The notes: generated from the letters alone by a model not told the origin. Numbered from the stretch's first letter, positions 12,737 through 24,906 are shown. The stretch is 64,000 bases of DNA from Lunularia cruciata (GCA_948567375.1 OX419762.1:23762608-23826607), one strand, 5' to 3'. Numbers and translations: made by a program.

Positions 12737-15284
12737 ATGTTGAGCAATTTTCCTTAGCCATTGAGGAATCGTCCTGCAAGAGATCGTGGGAAGGGAAGTA
12801 GAGTTGAAGACGTGTTAGTGTGTAGAGGAGAATTCAAGAGAGTTAAACCAAGAGATAGTGAGGAAGCAAGAAAGATGGGAGGAGGAAAGAAGAACTCCAA
12901 ATTTGTAGTGAGAAATCATGTGATTCGGAGGTTAGATGTGATCGCAAGAGTTGAAGTCTTGAGCCCACTTTGGATCACCTTCTTGGCATGGAACTGGAAC
13001 GTAAGTTTTCTAGGTTCCATGACCAAGATAATCAAGAGTAAGTGTCTTGATGGCCCCAAGGAAGAGGGGAAGGGAGGAAATCCGGCTCGCTGGATAGAGG
13101 CGGATTGGAGATTGGTGCTCGGAAGCGAGGTAGGTGCGGAGCAGGGTGCCACATTCTTGGGGAAGGGAGAGGTAGCCAAAGAAACCCAAGAAGTGAGGGA
13201 TGCCTTCTCTTCAAAGAGAACAAAGAATGGGTATAAGGTCAAGAGTTACAAAGATCCGGTGAAGAGAGGGATCATAAGTGCTCTCATGGCAATCCTGAAG
13301 CCGAAGAGGAAAACTTATGTGATGAAACACCAAGCGGTGTTCTTCCATAAGATGTTTACAGGAGAACCTATCAACTGAGCAAGGTGCTTCCATGGGAGGA
13401 CAAGACAGATGGTGTGGAATTTGTGGGAAAAGTTGCCTCCACACTACATCGTGTCGTTTGCAGCACATTTTGGCAGAGCGCAATAGAATGGTGTCTCACT
13501 TTCATCCCGACTTGAGAAGAGAACTCGATGCGAAGGAGCAACAATACATTCTTCAAATCCGAAGCACTGATGAATACTACGCGCAGACGGGCAAGAGCAC
13601 GGAGGTAGAAGTAAGTACTCCAAAGTCAAAGAAGAGAAGTCGACAAGGAGAAGGGGAAGATGTAGAGAAGATAAGACCTTGGAAGACAAGGAGAGGAAAC
13701 CCAAGGAAAGGCATAGTGGTGATCGCGTCATCAAAGGAAGACTCGGAAGGCAAAGCCAAGTGCAAGTCAAAACTTGGAACACAAGGAGGAATTGGAGCTC
13801 ATGCTACAAAGTGGGGATACGAGTAGCTATAGTCATGAAGGTGGGGAGATGATGGCGGTACTTGCTGCCAAAGAAGAAGAAGTTTGGGTGGAGCTCAAGG
13901 AAGAAAATAATGCAAAGTTGGAAGACGAGGTACCCGAGCCAGAGGAGAAGAAGATTACAATCCAGAGGGGAGTTTGGTCAAGACGCAAGGCAAAGTGTGT
14001 AGTGGGTCCAAGCAAGGCAAGGGAAGAGGAGACTACTAGCTCGGGGAGTGAAGCGTCTATTCCGATACAATGACTGTAGAGAAGAAGGCGAGTATCAGGT
14101 GAAGAAGAAGTAAAGAAGATGATCACTCCGTAGGTGGAAGTAGGTGCAAGTGATGGAGTGGAGTACCTGCAAGAAATTGTGTGCCCATTGTTAGTGAAGT
14201 TAGAGCACAAGAAGAAGGAGATGCAGTTGACATGTCCGGAGGTAAAGACTGTGTTGCAGGTTTTGGCAAGATTAGAAGAAGAGAACTCGGAGTTGAAGAG
14301 GAGTATAATCCAAGGCGAGGAGGAAAGGGAAGTACTACAATGGGATGCAGTAGTGTAGTGTCAAGTTATTGAGGACTTGAAGAGAGAAGCGAGGTATCAA
14401 GAAGAACTTGTGAAGAAGAATGACATAGCAAGGGAGAGACAAGTAGCAACGTATGAAATCTTGAAGCAGCAGTTTGCTGATTCAAGACTAGAAATTATCC
14501 ATGCTATGGCGAGGGTAGCAGAGAAGGAACAAGAGCTTGATAGGGTGATGGAGAGTGTAGAAGAGAGGAAGCAACTGTGGCAGCAGGAGTTGACGGTGAG
14601 ATATAGGGAGGAAGAGCGATTATGAGAGTTACTTCGTAATCAGGAGGAGAAGATTGTGCAGAAGGAGAAGGAGAAAGAAACCGTGAAAGCCGAGTTCAAG
14701 GCAGAGTTGGCAATGTATAGGGAAGATTGGCTTGCAGATCAGGAGCGTGAAAGGAAGATGAGATTGGAGCCATTGAAGGAGATCGTAATCAGGATGAATG
14801 CGATGCTGAGTACAGAGGCCAATGTTTGTATTGAAGAGATGAGGCTGCACAAGTTGAAGTTGTTAGTGCAAGAGACAAGGAGGAGACATGCAAAGGATAC
14901 AGACTTGAATGCTCTGTTAATTAGTCTCAAAACTCGGGTAGGTAGGAAGATATTGGAAGTCAAAAACAATATCACAATTAGATTGGATCTAGTGAAGATA
15001 GAGATAGATAAACTTCGGAAAGATGTTAGAACAAAACTCAAAGTAGATGAAGTGGGAGTGTAGATTCTTTGGAGTTACCATTGGAGACAATAGAGAAGAG
15101 TGGGTCAGCAGATAAGGAGTTAGATAGATTACCCACTAGTGAAATGTCAGATCAGGAAAGAGAATTGTTAGATCTGTTAGAAGAGGTAAGAATTATGAAA
15201 CCCGAGGACAGAGTAGTAGGAAGTAAAGTTACTTCGGGACCGGGTTTGAAAGTTGAAGAAGAAGTAGACATCAGATTGGATTAG
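12737..15284 (+). pseudogene. LTR gene in LTR #2, lightly broken
   Basis: Same architecture as the other copies. The globular domain is open at 12761-13378 (RRLDVIARVEVLSPLWITF, SLAW-type WNWN, GNPARWIEADWRLVL, NGYKVKSYKD, KHQAVFFHKMF). The acidic linker is 13392-14073, the coiled coil 14134-15063, and the tail ends at the stop at 15284. A TAG follows six codons after the first ATG and there are several further breaks. The start was chosen by alignment to MLSNFP of the copy at 44962. Confidence 0.75.
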
Positions 15285-16993
15285 TAACCGATTTGAGATT
15301 TGAATAGGTAGATATGAAGAGGTGCATTGTCATTTTGGATCTGCAGGTTTGTAGAGTCATTAGGAAGAGGTACATTAGGAAGATAACTGACGATTGCTTC
15401 ACTATTTAAGAGTGGCATTCGTAGTATCATGTTGTTCAGTGCTCATTATTTCTAAGAATAGATAAAGCAAAGTGTTGTGAAGAAGTGCCTATCGCTTAAG
15501 ATTGATTCCGAGTATCAACTTTGTGTTTGTGTTTGTGAGTGTGTAGAGAAATTCAAAGTGCAAGTTAGAATGCTTGTTGATGCAACCAAGAAGAACTGCA
15601 ATTGTTACTTTGACTTTGTATTTGACCCATTCTGACTTGTATCTTTGCGGGAACAAACTTTACTTACCCAATTACCGCAAAAGTAATATTTGCCGGGTTG
15701 TCACAAGATGAATGCAATGCTGAGTAGAAAAGCCAGTGTGGGGATTGAAGAAACAAGACTGCTTGAGTTGAAGTTGTTGGTGCAAGAGATGAGGAGGAGA
15801 AATGCAAAGGATAAAAGATTTGAACTTGTTGTTGATCAGTCTCAAAACTCGTGTAGATAGAAAGATATTGGAAGTAGAAGACAATATCAAAATTAGATTA
15901 GACTTAGTGCAATTAGAGATAGATAAACTTTGGAAGGATGTAAGAGCAAAACCCAAAGTAGATGACATAGGAGTGTAGATGACTTTGGAATTACCATCGG
16001 AGATGTTAGAGAAGAGTGGGTCAGGAGATAAGGAGTTAGAAGCATTACCCACTAGTGGAATTGCAGATCAAGAAAGAGAAATGTTAGAATTAGTAGAAGA
16101 TTTAGGAGTTATGAAACCTGATGACAAAATATTAGTGAGTGAAGTTACTTTGGGATTGAAAGCAAAGGAAGAAGTAGACATCAAATTGGATTAGTAACCG
16201 ATTTGAGATTTGAAGAGGTAGATATGAAGAATTGCATTGTCATTTCAGATCTACAGGTTAGTAGAGTTGTTGTAGAACAGTATAGTTGTTAGAACTATCA
16301 TTTGCTTCACTATTTAAGAGTGGCATTTTCAGTCCTATGTTGTTTAGTGCTCATAATTTTTTAGAATAGATAAAGTGAAGTGTTGTGAAGCAGTGCTCGT
16401 TGTTTGAGCTTAATTCGGAGTATCAATTTTGTGTTTGTGTTTGTGAGTGTGTGGAGAATTTTGAAGTGCAAATCAGTGTGTTTGTTGGATGTTGGATTCC
16501 ATAGCCTTGATCTTCATTTTGTGTGTTTGATCCTGAGTGAAGTGCAATCGGAGCAATGCCTTGACAGATCTGAGAGGAATTGTAGTGTTGGTAGTATTTT
16601 GCATTTGTGAGTGCAGCACAAAGTTTATGTGAAGCAATTTTGATCAAGGAAGTTGTGCCTTCAATGGAGGGGTAGAACACAATTCTGAGGTGAAGTTGTT
16701 TTGCAGTGTAGTGCCATTTTTGGGAGAGCCTGAATCATCACAATCAAGATTGTTTGGAAAGATTTGATGGAGTTGTGATTAAGTGTGACCAATTGTTGTG
16801 ACAAGACTGCAAGTCAGTGCTTGTTACTCTCTTCTGGGTGTAGTTTCTACCTGAGAGATTAGAAGAACTCAAGAAGAACTACATGTTATTGTTTGACTTC
16901 ATATTTTGACATTTCTGAATCGTATCTTAACGAGAACAAACTTTACTTACCTGATTACTGCAAAATTGATATTTGCCAGGTTGTCATAGAATT

Positions 16994-17230
16994 GCATGAT
17001 GAAGGTTTTTTCTCCATAGTAGTACTAAGACTCTCCACAAGATGTTTCAATAAAATCTCCAAATTTGTTCTTACTCCACTACACTGATGTCTTCTTGGAA
17101 GCCTTACTCCACAAACCCCACACAACTCTTTGGTTTTAGATCTCCTCCCTCTCAATCTTGGTGAAGAAGGTCCAACATGTAATCCCAAGTCAAGTAACTC
17201 TTTTCATTTCCCTCAATCTCTTGCTCTAAA
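16994..17230 (-). pseudogene. gypsy2B extra Cys-rich ORF remnant
   Basis: Homologous to the additional ORF of gypsy2A (29192-29665). The legible core is LHVGPSSPRLRGRRSKTKE followed by LCGVCGV and RRHQC. It lies between gag and the leader on the minus strand. Frame broken. The role is not known. Confidence 0.65.
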
Positions 17231-18245
17231 AGATCAATGGATATGAACTTGCCTTGTATCCTTTCTCTCCACATAAAAAGCAATTAGGATCACTCTTTCC
17301 TCAAAATGGTGTAGGTTTTTGGATCATCTCAACACTCTCTTCAAATTCTATTCTAAATTCTCTCTTTTTCAAGACAACCTTCAAAATTACCTCAAAGAAC
17401 CTTGAATAACCTCAAATTCCTCTCTTATGGGCTTCCATGCTCCCAAGATGAGTCTAAACAGTCAAACATACTTTTGGTTATTCTCACACTTGTCATGAGA
17501 ACTCAATTCCCTAGAAATGACCCTTCTTTACAATCTCAATTAATGCTCCCAATTGATCACTTGAGATTCTTTGCCATTTTTTACACACAAGCTCCACTCT
17601 AGGGATTCATCCCCTACAAAATTTCAGCCCTTTACATTGAGCCATTTGACCAAATAATTTCTCTCTTTATCACACATCATCCTAGATTTAGTCTAAAATT
17701 GGCCCTTTCACTCCAAAATTTCATAACTTCTTGTGCAAGAATGATCTCTCCACAATTCTTGGGCCAAAAGATACAATGTTTTGCATTGAGTCTTAACAAG
17801 TTTTGGAACAATAGAATGCAAAATAAAGAAATTGCAAACTCTATAAAAAATTCCAAAGAGCATGCAATTTTAAGGTAATCTATTCCTCCAAAACTTCTAT
17901 CTCAATATGTGTACTAGAACTTACATCAGATATACCAAATGAAAGATAATCCAAGTTATACTCTATGAAAATTTCAGATCCTCATCTCAAACCTGAAGTT
18001 TTACCCAAAATCACAATAATCTCCAAAATCTACAATCCACTTCACACAATCTCTCCAAATCCTCTCACATGTATAGGATGTATATCACCACAAAGACATC
18101 AAAATGAACTAAAAGGTATACAAAGTCCAAGTTCTCTAACATAAGTTTAGTGCTCTCTTCCCTTAATGTTCTTTCTAAATGAGCTCTCACATCCTCCTTT
18201 TATCTAATATATAATTGAAAATGGAACATTATCTTACCTTTTAGA
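17231..18245 (-). other. gypsy2B leader region, no recognised gene
   Basis: About 1 kb between the extra ORF and the PBS, colinear with 29666-30502 of copy A (shared cttatgggcttcca/caagatgagtctaaac type blocks and the 'cataacttcttgtgcaagaa' block near 17728). It is A/T-rich with no convincing coding frame. Interpreted as the 5' untranslated leader of the element. Confidence 0.6.
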
Positions 18246-18264
18246 GATCTTGGCAATAGAACCA
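18246..18264 (-). other. gypsy2B degraded primer-binding site
   Basis: On the minus strand this reads TGGTTCTATTGCCAAGATC, a decayed version of the tRNA-Glu-complementary PBS of copy A, four bases from the LTR end. Identified by position and alignment rather than by its own match to a tRNA. Confidence 0.6.
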
Positions 18265-18268
18265 AAAA

Positions 18269-18963
18269 TATGAGCTATCTTATCTCTTTCAAGATGAACC
18301 TTTAATGGTTATTAAGTTAGTGTACCGTGGACTAAGAAGGCAAGAAACTCCAATTCCATCATACCCCTCCAAAGGTTAAAACTTCAAGACTCCAAGACTC
18401 AAGACATTGCTCACTAGAGAACTCAATGAGAGAGAGATAGTTGCAAATGAAAGGATGAGGAGTACTTCCTCAACCCTAGCTTATATACTTGTGAAAAAGT
18501 TACACACCAAAGTTACTAATTATTGGAGTAATTTAAGTTACTATGCTAAAAGTCAAATAAAGTCTAAAAGTCTAAAAGAATATCCAAGCACATGGGAATA
18601 ATCCTATGAGTTGGTGGTCTTATCTTCACCTACCAACTAAGTCAAGGATTCCTTCACATGGAATACCCTAGGATATAGAAAAATGCATACTAACAAGGCT
18701 TTTAGGCCCAAGAGTTCTCAATTCTTTCCTCAAAGTCAAATAATTAGGAATAATACCAAGTCAATACCCTAGAAGACTAAATAATGGTGCTCACTCTTTT
18801 TCCCTCCTCTAGAATAGGGTCACCTTTTTCTTAGCTAAGACTAACTCTAGCTAATCATGACTTATGTAGAAGATTAGCTAAACTCCATATAAATACTATT
18901 TCTCCACTACTTGCAATACCAAATGTAATATCTCTATATAGCATACGTGCACCAGCATGTACT
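18269..18963 (-). repeat. gypsy2B 5' LTR
   Basis: About 695 bp aligning to the two LTRs of copy A along the whole length (agactcaagacattgctcac, gagagagatagttgcaaatg, and the closing TATATA block near 18890-18950). The outer end is degraded, so the right boundary is uncertain by several bases. Confidence 0.8.
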
Positions 18964-19613
18964 ATATGACAAAGTGGACAGCCCTAATCTTATGGAGCAA
19001 GTGGAGAGCAAGGGTGCACCTAGGCCTTTACACTTGTTTTCTGGTCAGCAATAGCCAATGGGTGATGGTGTTGCTTGTTGAACTTATGGTGGACTGCACC
19101 ACAAGAGAGAGTGCTACTAGGGTAGTGGGCATGATACCTCTAGATTGCCACAACTAGCTCAAAGATAGTGTGACCATTGCCACAGATTATGCTAATGATC
19201 AATGCTATGACCTCCATCCAAAGTTTCAAAGAAGTAGGGCTACTATGGTAGATCGTAGAGGAACTCCATGTCATGGAAGACAAGGTGGTAAAGGTGGTGG
19301 TAAAAGCCCTACACCTTATAGAAGGCTAGTACCTACCCTTGTTTTTGATACAACCATGTTTACTTGGATTGAGTAGTTGGACTAGAGATTGGCTAGCATG
19401 GCTATAGCTCAAAAGAGATCAAATTCAAGCATTAAGGCTTCTCTATCTCTTATGTTAATGATAGAGATATCTTGGACTTTATGTGTGGAGTAGCACAAAT
19501 GAATGCATTTGATGTAGTGACTAGGAATACAATAAGTGCTCCATAGCCTAGAGGAGCGTCAATGGAGTTGGATCCACAAAGATGAGAAGTTGATAGATAG
19601 GTCTGTGAGCCAG
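18964..19613 (+). mobile_element. Old element 3, left part
   Basis: Plus-strand retroelement remnant. The open piece 19170-19376 (DYANDQCYDLHPKFQRS, then Gly/Lys-rich GRQGGKGGGKSP) resembles the end of a gag region. 19440-19560 reads on as coding remnants with stops. It continues at 31217 beyond the gypsy2A insertion, where protease sequence follows. No polymerase or LTR is visible. Lineage not determined. Confidence 0.5.
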
Positions 19614-20293
19614 CCTGTCTCTCACTCAGGATGAACCTCTGATGGCTATTATAGTAGCGCACCATGGACTAAGAAGGCAAGGAAACCCAACTCCATCATA
19701 CTCCTCCAAGGCTAACACTCCAAGACTCAAGACATTGCTCACTAGAGAACTCAATGAGAGAGAGATAGTTGCAAATGAAAGGATGATCAGTACTTCCTCA
19801 CCCCTTGTTTATATACTTGTGAAATAGCTACGCACCAAAGTTACTTATTACTGGTGTAACTCAAGTTACTAGGCTAAAAGTCAAGTAAAGTCAAAAAGTA
19901 GAAAGGAATATCCATTCACATGGTCATATTCCACTAGCATGTGATCTTATCTTGACCCAACCACTAAGTCAAGGATCCTTCACATGGGCTATCCTTGGAC
20001 TATAGAAGAATCCAAAACAAAAAGGCTTGCGGGCCCAAGAGTTCTCAACTCTTTCCTCAAAGCCAAACACCTAGGAATAATACCAAGTCAACACACTAGA
20101 ATCCAAAATAGTGGTGCTCATCTTTTCCACCTCCTCTAAAGTAAGGTCCTCTCTATCTTAGCTATGACTTACTCTAGCTAATCATGACTAATGTAGAACC
20201 ATCCTTTATCTCTATATAAATAATATCTCTCAAGTACTTGTAATACCAAGCTAAATATCACAATACCACACACATGCACAAATGGGTGTTACA
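19614..20293 (-). repeat. gypsy2A 3' LTR
   Basis: About 680 bp; on the minus strand TGTAACACCC... to ...GGCTGGCTCACA. It matches 30525-31216 along its length, including TATATAA-type sequence near 20212-20222 (tctatataaataatatc), which is the likely promoter. It is directly preceded on the element strand by the polypurine tract. Confidence 0.9.
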
Positions 20294-20306
20294 TTTACCC
20301 CCGGAC
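20294..20306 (-). other. gypsy2A polypurine tract
   Basis: Minus strand reads GTCCGGGGGTAAA immediately before the LTR start TGTAACACCC. The position fits the plus-strand primer of reverse transcription. Confidence 0.75.
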
Positions 20307-20341
20307 TATGTTTTCACTTTGTCCTCAAAGTGAAGGTCTCT

Positions 20342-21450
20342 CTACATTCTATGATATATCTTCAACTTATCATGGTTAATCCTATCAAAGTATCTTCCTC
20401 CCAACTCCTTGAGATCAATGGTGTAATTGCCCCACACCTTCTCCACTATGAAAGGTCCAAAGTATATAGGCAAAAACTTCTTTTGCACTCTCTTGAATTG
20501 AATAGAATCAAACAACATTACCCAATCACCTTCTTTGAAAGGCTCCACCTTCTTCTTGCCTTGCCTCTTGTCATAGCTCTCCTTTTGTTTCCTTTGGGCT
20601 TGCTCTACTCAAACCATAGCAACTCCTCTTGCCTCTTCCAACTCCATGAGTTGTTCCTTCCTTGACTTCTCTCCATCACCTCCTTGTGCTTTCTTCAATC
20701 TCCTATGAATGCTTTGGAAGGTAGGAATATCAAAGTGAATAGGTAGGGTAGAATCAAAACCATATACCAATTGAAATGGAGAATATCCGGTGGAAGTCTT
20801 CATGGTTGTCCTATACTCCCACATAACTACATGAATCCTCTTGTCCCAATGATGTTTAGCCCCTCCATTTCTGCATCTTTGGCCAACATCATGCACAAGG
20901 TCTGATTGGTTCTCTCTGCCAAGCCATTGGAATTTGGCTCATAGGATGTAGTTACTCTATATGTGATAGAGAAATGTCATAGCATGGCTGTAGTAATGCT
21001 TACTGTAAACTCTCCTCCTCTATCAACAACCAACTCCAAAGGGCATCCAAATCTAGTGATAATGCATTCATAAGGAAATCTACCAACTTCATCTTCATTC
21101 TTGTCCCTCAATGGTCTAGCCTCAACCCACTTGGTAAGGTAATCAGTAACTACCACAATGTACCAATTGTTCCTCGGGGTTCTATTGAGAGGACCTACAA
21201 AATCAATTACCCACTTCTCAAAAGGTCCTAGCAATGGAATTGATCTAAGTGGTGGAGTGGATGTAGACTTTCTAGCAAAAGCTTGACAAACATGACAAGT
21301 TTTTCAATAATCAAGACAATCCTTGAAAATCCCTCTCCAATGGTAACCTGCATTTAGAATCTTGACAACAGACACCTTTCTTGCAAAGTGTCCTCCACAC
21401 ACTAAACCTTCATGAAACTCATTTATAAGTAGGATAGATTCTTCCTTACC
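20342..21450 (-). pseudogene. gypsy2A integrase
   Basis: Minus-strand pieces of an rve-type integrase. 20977-21234 holds FEKWVIDFVGPL (first catalytic Asp) and CPLELVVDRGGEF (second Asp). 20609-20896 has the region after the catalytic Glu (TTMKTSTGYSPFQLVYG). 20342-20548 is the C-terminal DNA-binding part (FKEGDWVMLFDS, GPFIVEKVWGNYTIDL). Upstream, about 21290-21440, is a decayed HHCC zinc-binding segment. At least three frame breaks. I see no chromodomain after it. Confidence 0.88.
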
Positions 21451-21459
21451 CACTGCTCT

Positions 21460-22359
21460 TCAAAGTAGACCATCTGCTCCTTGGTGAAAAAGAATATCCT
21501 CCACCATTGTGTAAAGTCTATATCTTGCTGCAAGGGCCTTCCTCTCCCTAGCATGCATCCCTTCTAGATAGTTACCTCTTGTCACAAAATCCACAATCTC
21601 CTTGTACTCCATTGGAACCTCTTGAGTGACTGAGATTGTCATGAGCTCCTGATCCGGGAAGGAATCATCTACTGGCTCATCTCCATCATGATCATAGGCT
21701 CTAGATAACAAATCAGCATTTGCATGTTTCTTTCTTGGCCTATCCTCAATGGTGTAGTCATACTTAGACAAGAGTATCATCCACCTTGCTAGTCTCCGTT
21801 CAACATTAGGCTTGTTTAAGATGTACTCCAAAGCCTTGTGATCCATGACAATGGTGGCTTTCCCTCCAATCAAGTAGTGTCTAAACTTCTGGAGACCAAA
21901 GAGCACTACCAACCCTTCTCTCTCCGTGACAGAGAAGTTCTTCTCTATTGGAACCATCTGCCTACTAGCATAAGCTATTGGATGATCATGCCTATTTTGG
22001 TCTAATTGACTAAGAGTGCATCCTATAGCTACATTGGAAGCATCAATGTAGAGGATGAAAGGCTTACTCCAATCAGGTTTAGCAAGAATTAGAGCTACAA
22101 CAAGGGATTGCTTGAGCTCCTCAAAAGCTTTGAGAGCCTCCTTGTCCTCCAAAATCAGCATGTAATCTACACCCTTCTTCATGTAGATGGTCAATGCATA
22201 AGCCTTGTTGGAAAATGAGAAGATGAGCCTCCTATAATATCTAACCATCCCCAAGAATTGGCATAACTTTGTCAAGCTTGAAGGGAATGGAAGGTCTGAG
22301 ATTTTCCTCACCTTCTCAAGATCAACTACTATTCCATCCTTGGAGATGACATGCCCCAA
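21460..22359 (-). pseudogene. gypsy2A RT thumb/connection and RNase H
   Basis: A 299-codon open segment. It begins at GHVISKDGI (RT thumb), continues through LCQFLGMVRYYRR, and then RNase H with ILYIDASNVAIG, the PIAYASRQ strand, TEREGL and IVMDHKALEYIL, then KKHANADLLSR. It ends in the linker toward integrase. It is joined to RT upstream by a broken frame at about 22360-22431. Confidence 0.9.
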
Positions 22360-22431
22360 AAGTAGACCTTCTTCATATCAAAAAATGCACTTCTTTGGGT
22401 TGAGTGATGCATTTGGCTCATCCAAGCGTTG

Positions 22432-23397
22432 CTAGACCTTGATTAGGTGCTCAAAGTGCTCCTCCTTGCTCCGATAGACACAAAAGTCATCAATGAAGTC
22501 TCTCACAAATTTCCCAATGAAAGGTTCAAATACCTTGTTCATGAACCATTGGAATGTGGCTGGATCATTGCAAAGCCTAAAAGGCATGACCTTGAAAGCA
22601 TAAGTTCCCCAAGGTGTGGTAAATGTGGTGAGTTGTTGATGCTTTGGTGTAATCTTGATTTGGTTATATCCACTATAACCATCTCCAGAATTGTACCTCT
22701 CATGACCTGCAACCTCCTTCAAGATCTCATCAATGAATGGCAATGGGTAGTAGTCCTTCTTGGTAACAACATTGAGCTTCTTGTAATCCACACATACCCA
22801 AAGCTTGCAATTCTTTTTCTTCACAATGACAATTTGAGACACCCATTCTGAATTCTCTACCTCAAAGATAAATCCAGCCTCCTTGAGCTTATCAATCTCC
22901 TCCTTCACAACCAAAGATATTGGTGGGCTAATGCGACATTGCTTTTGGCGGATTGGTCTTGCATGTGACTCCACCTCTATCTTGTGCTCCTCCAAGGTGA
23001 CTTCCTTCAAATCCTTGTAACTAAAAGCAAAAACATGGATGAACTTGTGAAAAATCCCCTCAAATCTCACTTTCTCCTCCTTGGTAACATTTGGGCCATA
23101 CTTGAGGGTAGATAACCTTCTCTCTACCTCCTCAAGTGTCAATGGTGATTTCTCTCGGTCCTTCAAAACCTCTGGCTTAGGTGCAAAATCCATAGCACAC
23201 AAAGGATACACATCTGAATCAGATTCAGATTCATCCTCCTCCGTAGAAGTCTCCTCTTCCATGATTGTGTCCACACCTAAAGCTCCTCCTTCAGAATCTG
23301 ATTCCCAATAATAAGAAGATGGTGTATTTGAATATGAAGTGTTGGTGGTGTTAGTCACAGGAACTGTGATTCTATGGTTTGATGGCCCAATCCTCAA
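22432..23397 (-). pseudogene. gypsy2A reverse transcriptase
   Basis: A 321-codon open segment. An acidic spacer (SDSEGGALGVDTIMEEE) is followed by RT with the palm strand LWVCVDYKKLN, PLPFIDEIL, GYNQIKI, MPFRLCNDPATFQ and the catalytic FIDDF box (about 22483-22497). Two usual residues in the MPFGLCNAPATFQ motif are changed (G to R, A to D). The FIDDF-type box groups it with the non-chromodomain plant Ty3/gypsy elements, as in gypsy1; this grouping is inference. Confidence 0.92.
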
Positions 23398-23550
23398 GTA
23401 CCCTTTGTGCCATCAATTAGTTGTGCGTGTTGCTCTCAACCATGGCCTCCCAAGAAGTAAGTCATAACTTGAATCCTTCAAGACTTGGAAAGTCATGAGA
23501 TTTTGAACTCCCATAACTGAAACTACCACTTTATCCATCACCCCGATTGG

Positions 23551-23910
23551 TCAAACTTGTTGCTTGTTTGCCATGCTCACCACAAATGTTGAAGGTCTTG
23601 AGGGTATCATACCCAACTTCTTCATCAACCTTTCTGACATGGCATTCAGTGCTGATCCTCCATTAACAAGTGCATCCTTGATGTTGTGACCATTCACTCT
23701 CACATCAATCTTGGAGGTATATTCACAAGCCTCCCATGGTGCTAGCTTGGCATCCACCACCCCCATTGATATGGGAGCTCTTGCCTTCTTCTTCCTCTTG
23801 CTCCTTGTACAACTCAAACTACCTCTAAGCTCCTTTCTCAAGGTAGGGTTCAAAGCAATCAATTGGCTCACTGTGATGTTAGCCTTGTGGCTACCAACAT
23901 CCTCCAACAC
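23551..23910 (-). pseudogene. gypsy2A aspartic protease
   Basis: Minus strand. The active-site loop reads VNGGSALNAM where copy B has VDGGS, so the catalytic Asp is replaced by Asn in this copy. The downstream part (to about 23420) continues as VVSVMGVQNLMTFQVLKD and LLLGRPWLRA after a stop. The Gag-Pol processing function is presumably lost. Confidence 0.85.
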
Positions 23911-24906
23911 ATTGTAGTTTCACTGTTGCTTTGAAATCAAGAAATCCTCCATCCCCAACTTCTTCCTTGGAGTCTTGTTGTTGATGGTGTTGAGGTGCGA
24001 GTGCTCCTAGTAGACATAGGAGTATCCTTGCTTGGAGTAAATCCTTGAGAAGAATGAACATCCTTTGCAAAATGAGCTCGCTTCTTCTCTTGCGCCAAAG
24101 CTCCAAATTAAGACCCTTGGAGTTTGAGCACTCGCCCTTCTCATACTTGCTCTCAACCACATCTATGAATGCTATCCTCTTACCTTTGTTGGGATTAGGA
24201 TCCACTTGGGTGTCACTACCTCCCTCTTTCCCTCTATTGGCTATGACAACCCGGCAAATATCACTTTTGCGGTAATTGGGTAAGTAAAGTTCGTTCCCGT
24301 AGATATGAGTCAGAAATGTCCAAATACAAAGCAAAGTAACAATTTCAGTTCCACTGGAGTTCTTCTTTAGTCTCTCAGGTAGAAACCACACCCGGAAGAG
24401 AGTAACAAGCACTAATTTGCAGTCTTGTCACAAATTAACACTCCTTAATCACAACTCCATCAAATCTTTCCAAACAATCTTGATTGTGATGATTCAGGCT
24501 CTCCTAAAAACGGCACTTCACTACAAAACGACTTTGCCTTAGAATTGTGTTCCACCCCTCCACTGAAGGCACAACTTCCTCGATCAAAATTGCTTCACAT
24601 CAACTTTGCACTGCACTCACAAATGCAGAATACTACCAACACTACAATTCCTCTCAGATCTGTCAAGGCATTGCTCCGATTGCACTTCACTCAGGATCAA
24701 ACACACAGAATGAAGATCAAGGCTGCGGAATCCAACATCCAACAAGCACTCTGACTTGCATTTCAAATTTCTCCACACACTCACAAACACAATTGCAAAG
24801 TTGATACTCGGAATCAAGCTCAAGCAACGAGCATTGCTTCACAACACTTTGCTTTATCTATTCTCATAAATAATGAGCACTGAACAACAATTTCCTACGA
24901 ATGCCA

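Larger units (their letters stand above)
12324..15705 (+). mobile_element. Solo gypsy1 LTR #2 nested in LTR #1, perfect AGATG duplication
   Basis: Complete LTR of 3382 bp, starting TGTGGTACTCACATTTTTTG and ending CCGGGTTGTCACA. It is flanked by identical AGATG at 12319-12323 and 15706-15710. Joining the flanks restores the coding context of LTR #1 (attgtgatcaag/atgaatgc), which matches the intact order in other copies. No internal retroelement sequence, so a solo LTR, younger than LTR #1. Confidence 0.95.
10227..16194 (+). pseudogene. LTR gene in LTR #1 (split by LTR #2)
   Basis: A degraded copy of the ~850-codon LTR gene. Globular domain pieces: 10374-10604 (LAWNWNVSF) and 10671-11111 (NGYKVESY, MKYQAVFFHK, TINWAKC, SPPHYIV). 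Acidic Lys/Glu-rich linker: 11140-11667. Coiled coil: 11821-12323, continuing after LTR #2 at 15711. Tail: 15979-16194 (LEKSGSGDKELEALPTS, then EEVDIKLD and the stop). Several stops and frameshifts. Function unknown; no nucleic-acid polymerase, protease or integrase motif is visible in it. Confidence 0.75.
9812..16988 (+). mobile_element. Solo gypsy1 LTR #1, interrupted by LTR #2, GAACT/GAATT duplication
   Basis: Starts TGTGGTACCCACATTTTTG at 9812 and ends at 16988 with a degraded GTTGTCATA. Removing LTR #2 plus one AGATG leaves 3790 bp, the same length as the LTRs of the complete element. Flanks are GAACT (9807-9811) and GAATT (16989-16993). In gypsy2 copy A the uninterrupted target reads gagaacttgctgatgaagg, confirming the empty site. 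No internal retroelement sequence is present, so this is a solo LTR. Confidence 0.93.
6197..18963 (-). mobile_element. gypsy2 copy B, Ty3/gypsy retrotransposon, fragmented
   Basis: Minus-strand element colinear with gypsy2 copy A: 5' LTR (18269-18963), degraded PBS, leader, extra Cys-rich ORF, gag, protease, RT, and RNase H up to 6197. There LTR D is inserted; integrase and the 3' LTR must lie left of the window. It is also split at 9812-16988 by gypsy1 LTR #1. All coding regions contain stops and frameshifts. It is more degraded than copy A and carries four levels of younger insertions (D, C, B, A) at its left end. Confidence 0.85.

Noticed and set aside
10227-16194. LTR gene as a host coiled-coil gene
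   Set aside because: It occurs at the same place in every long LTR copy, including both LTRs of a complete element, so it belongs to the LTR.
9812-16988. One complete element bounded by LTR #1 and LTR #2
   Set aside because: No PBS, gag or pol lies between them. AGATG flanks show LTR #2 is inserted into LTR #1.
20282-20665. Plus-strand 127-codon frame
   Set aside because: Antisense to the gypsy2A integrase C-terminus and PPT; no independent support.
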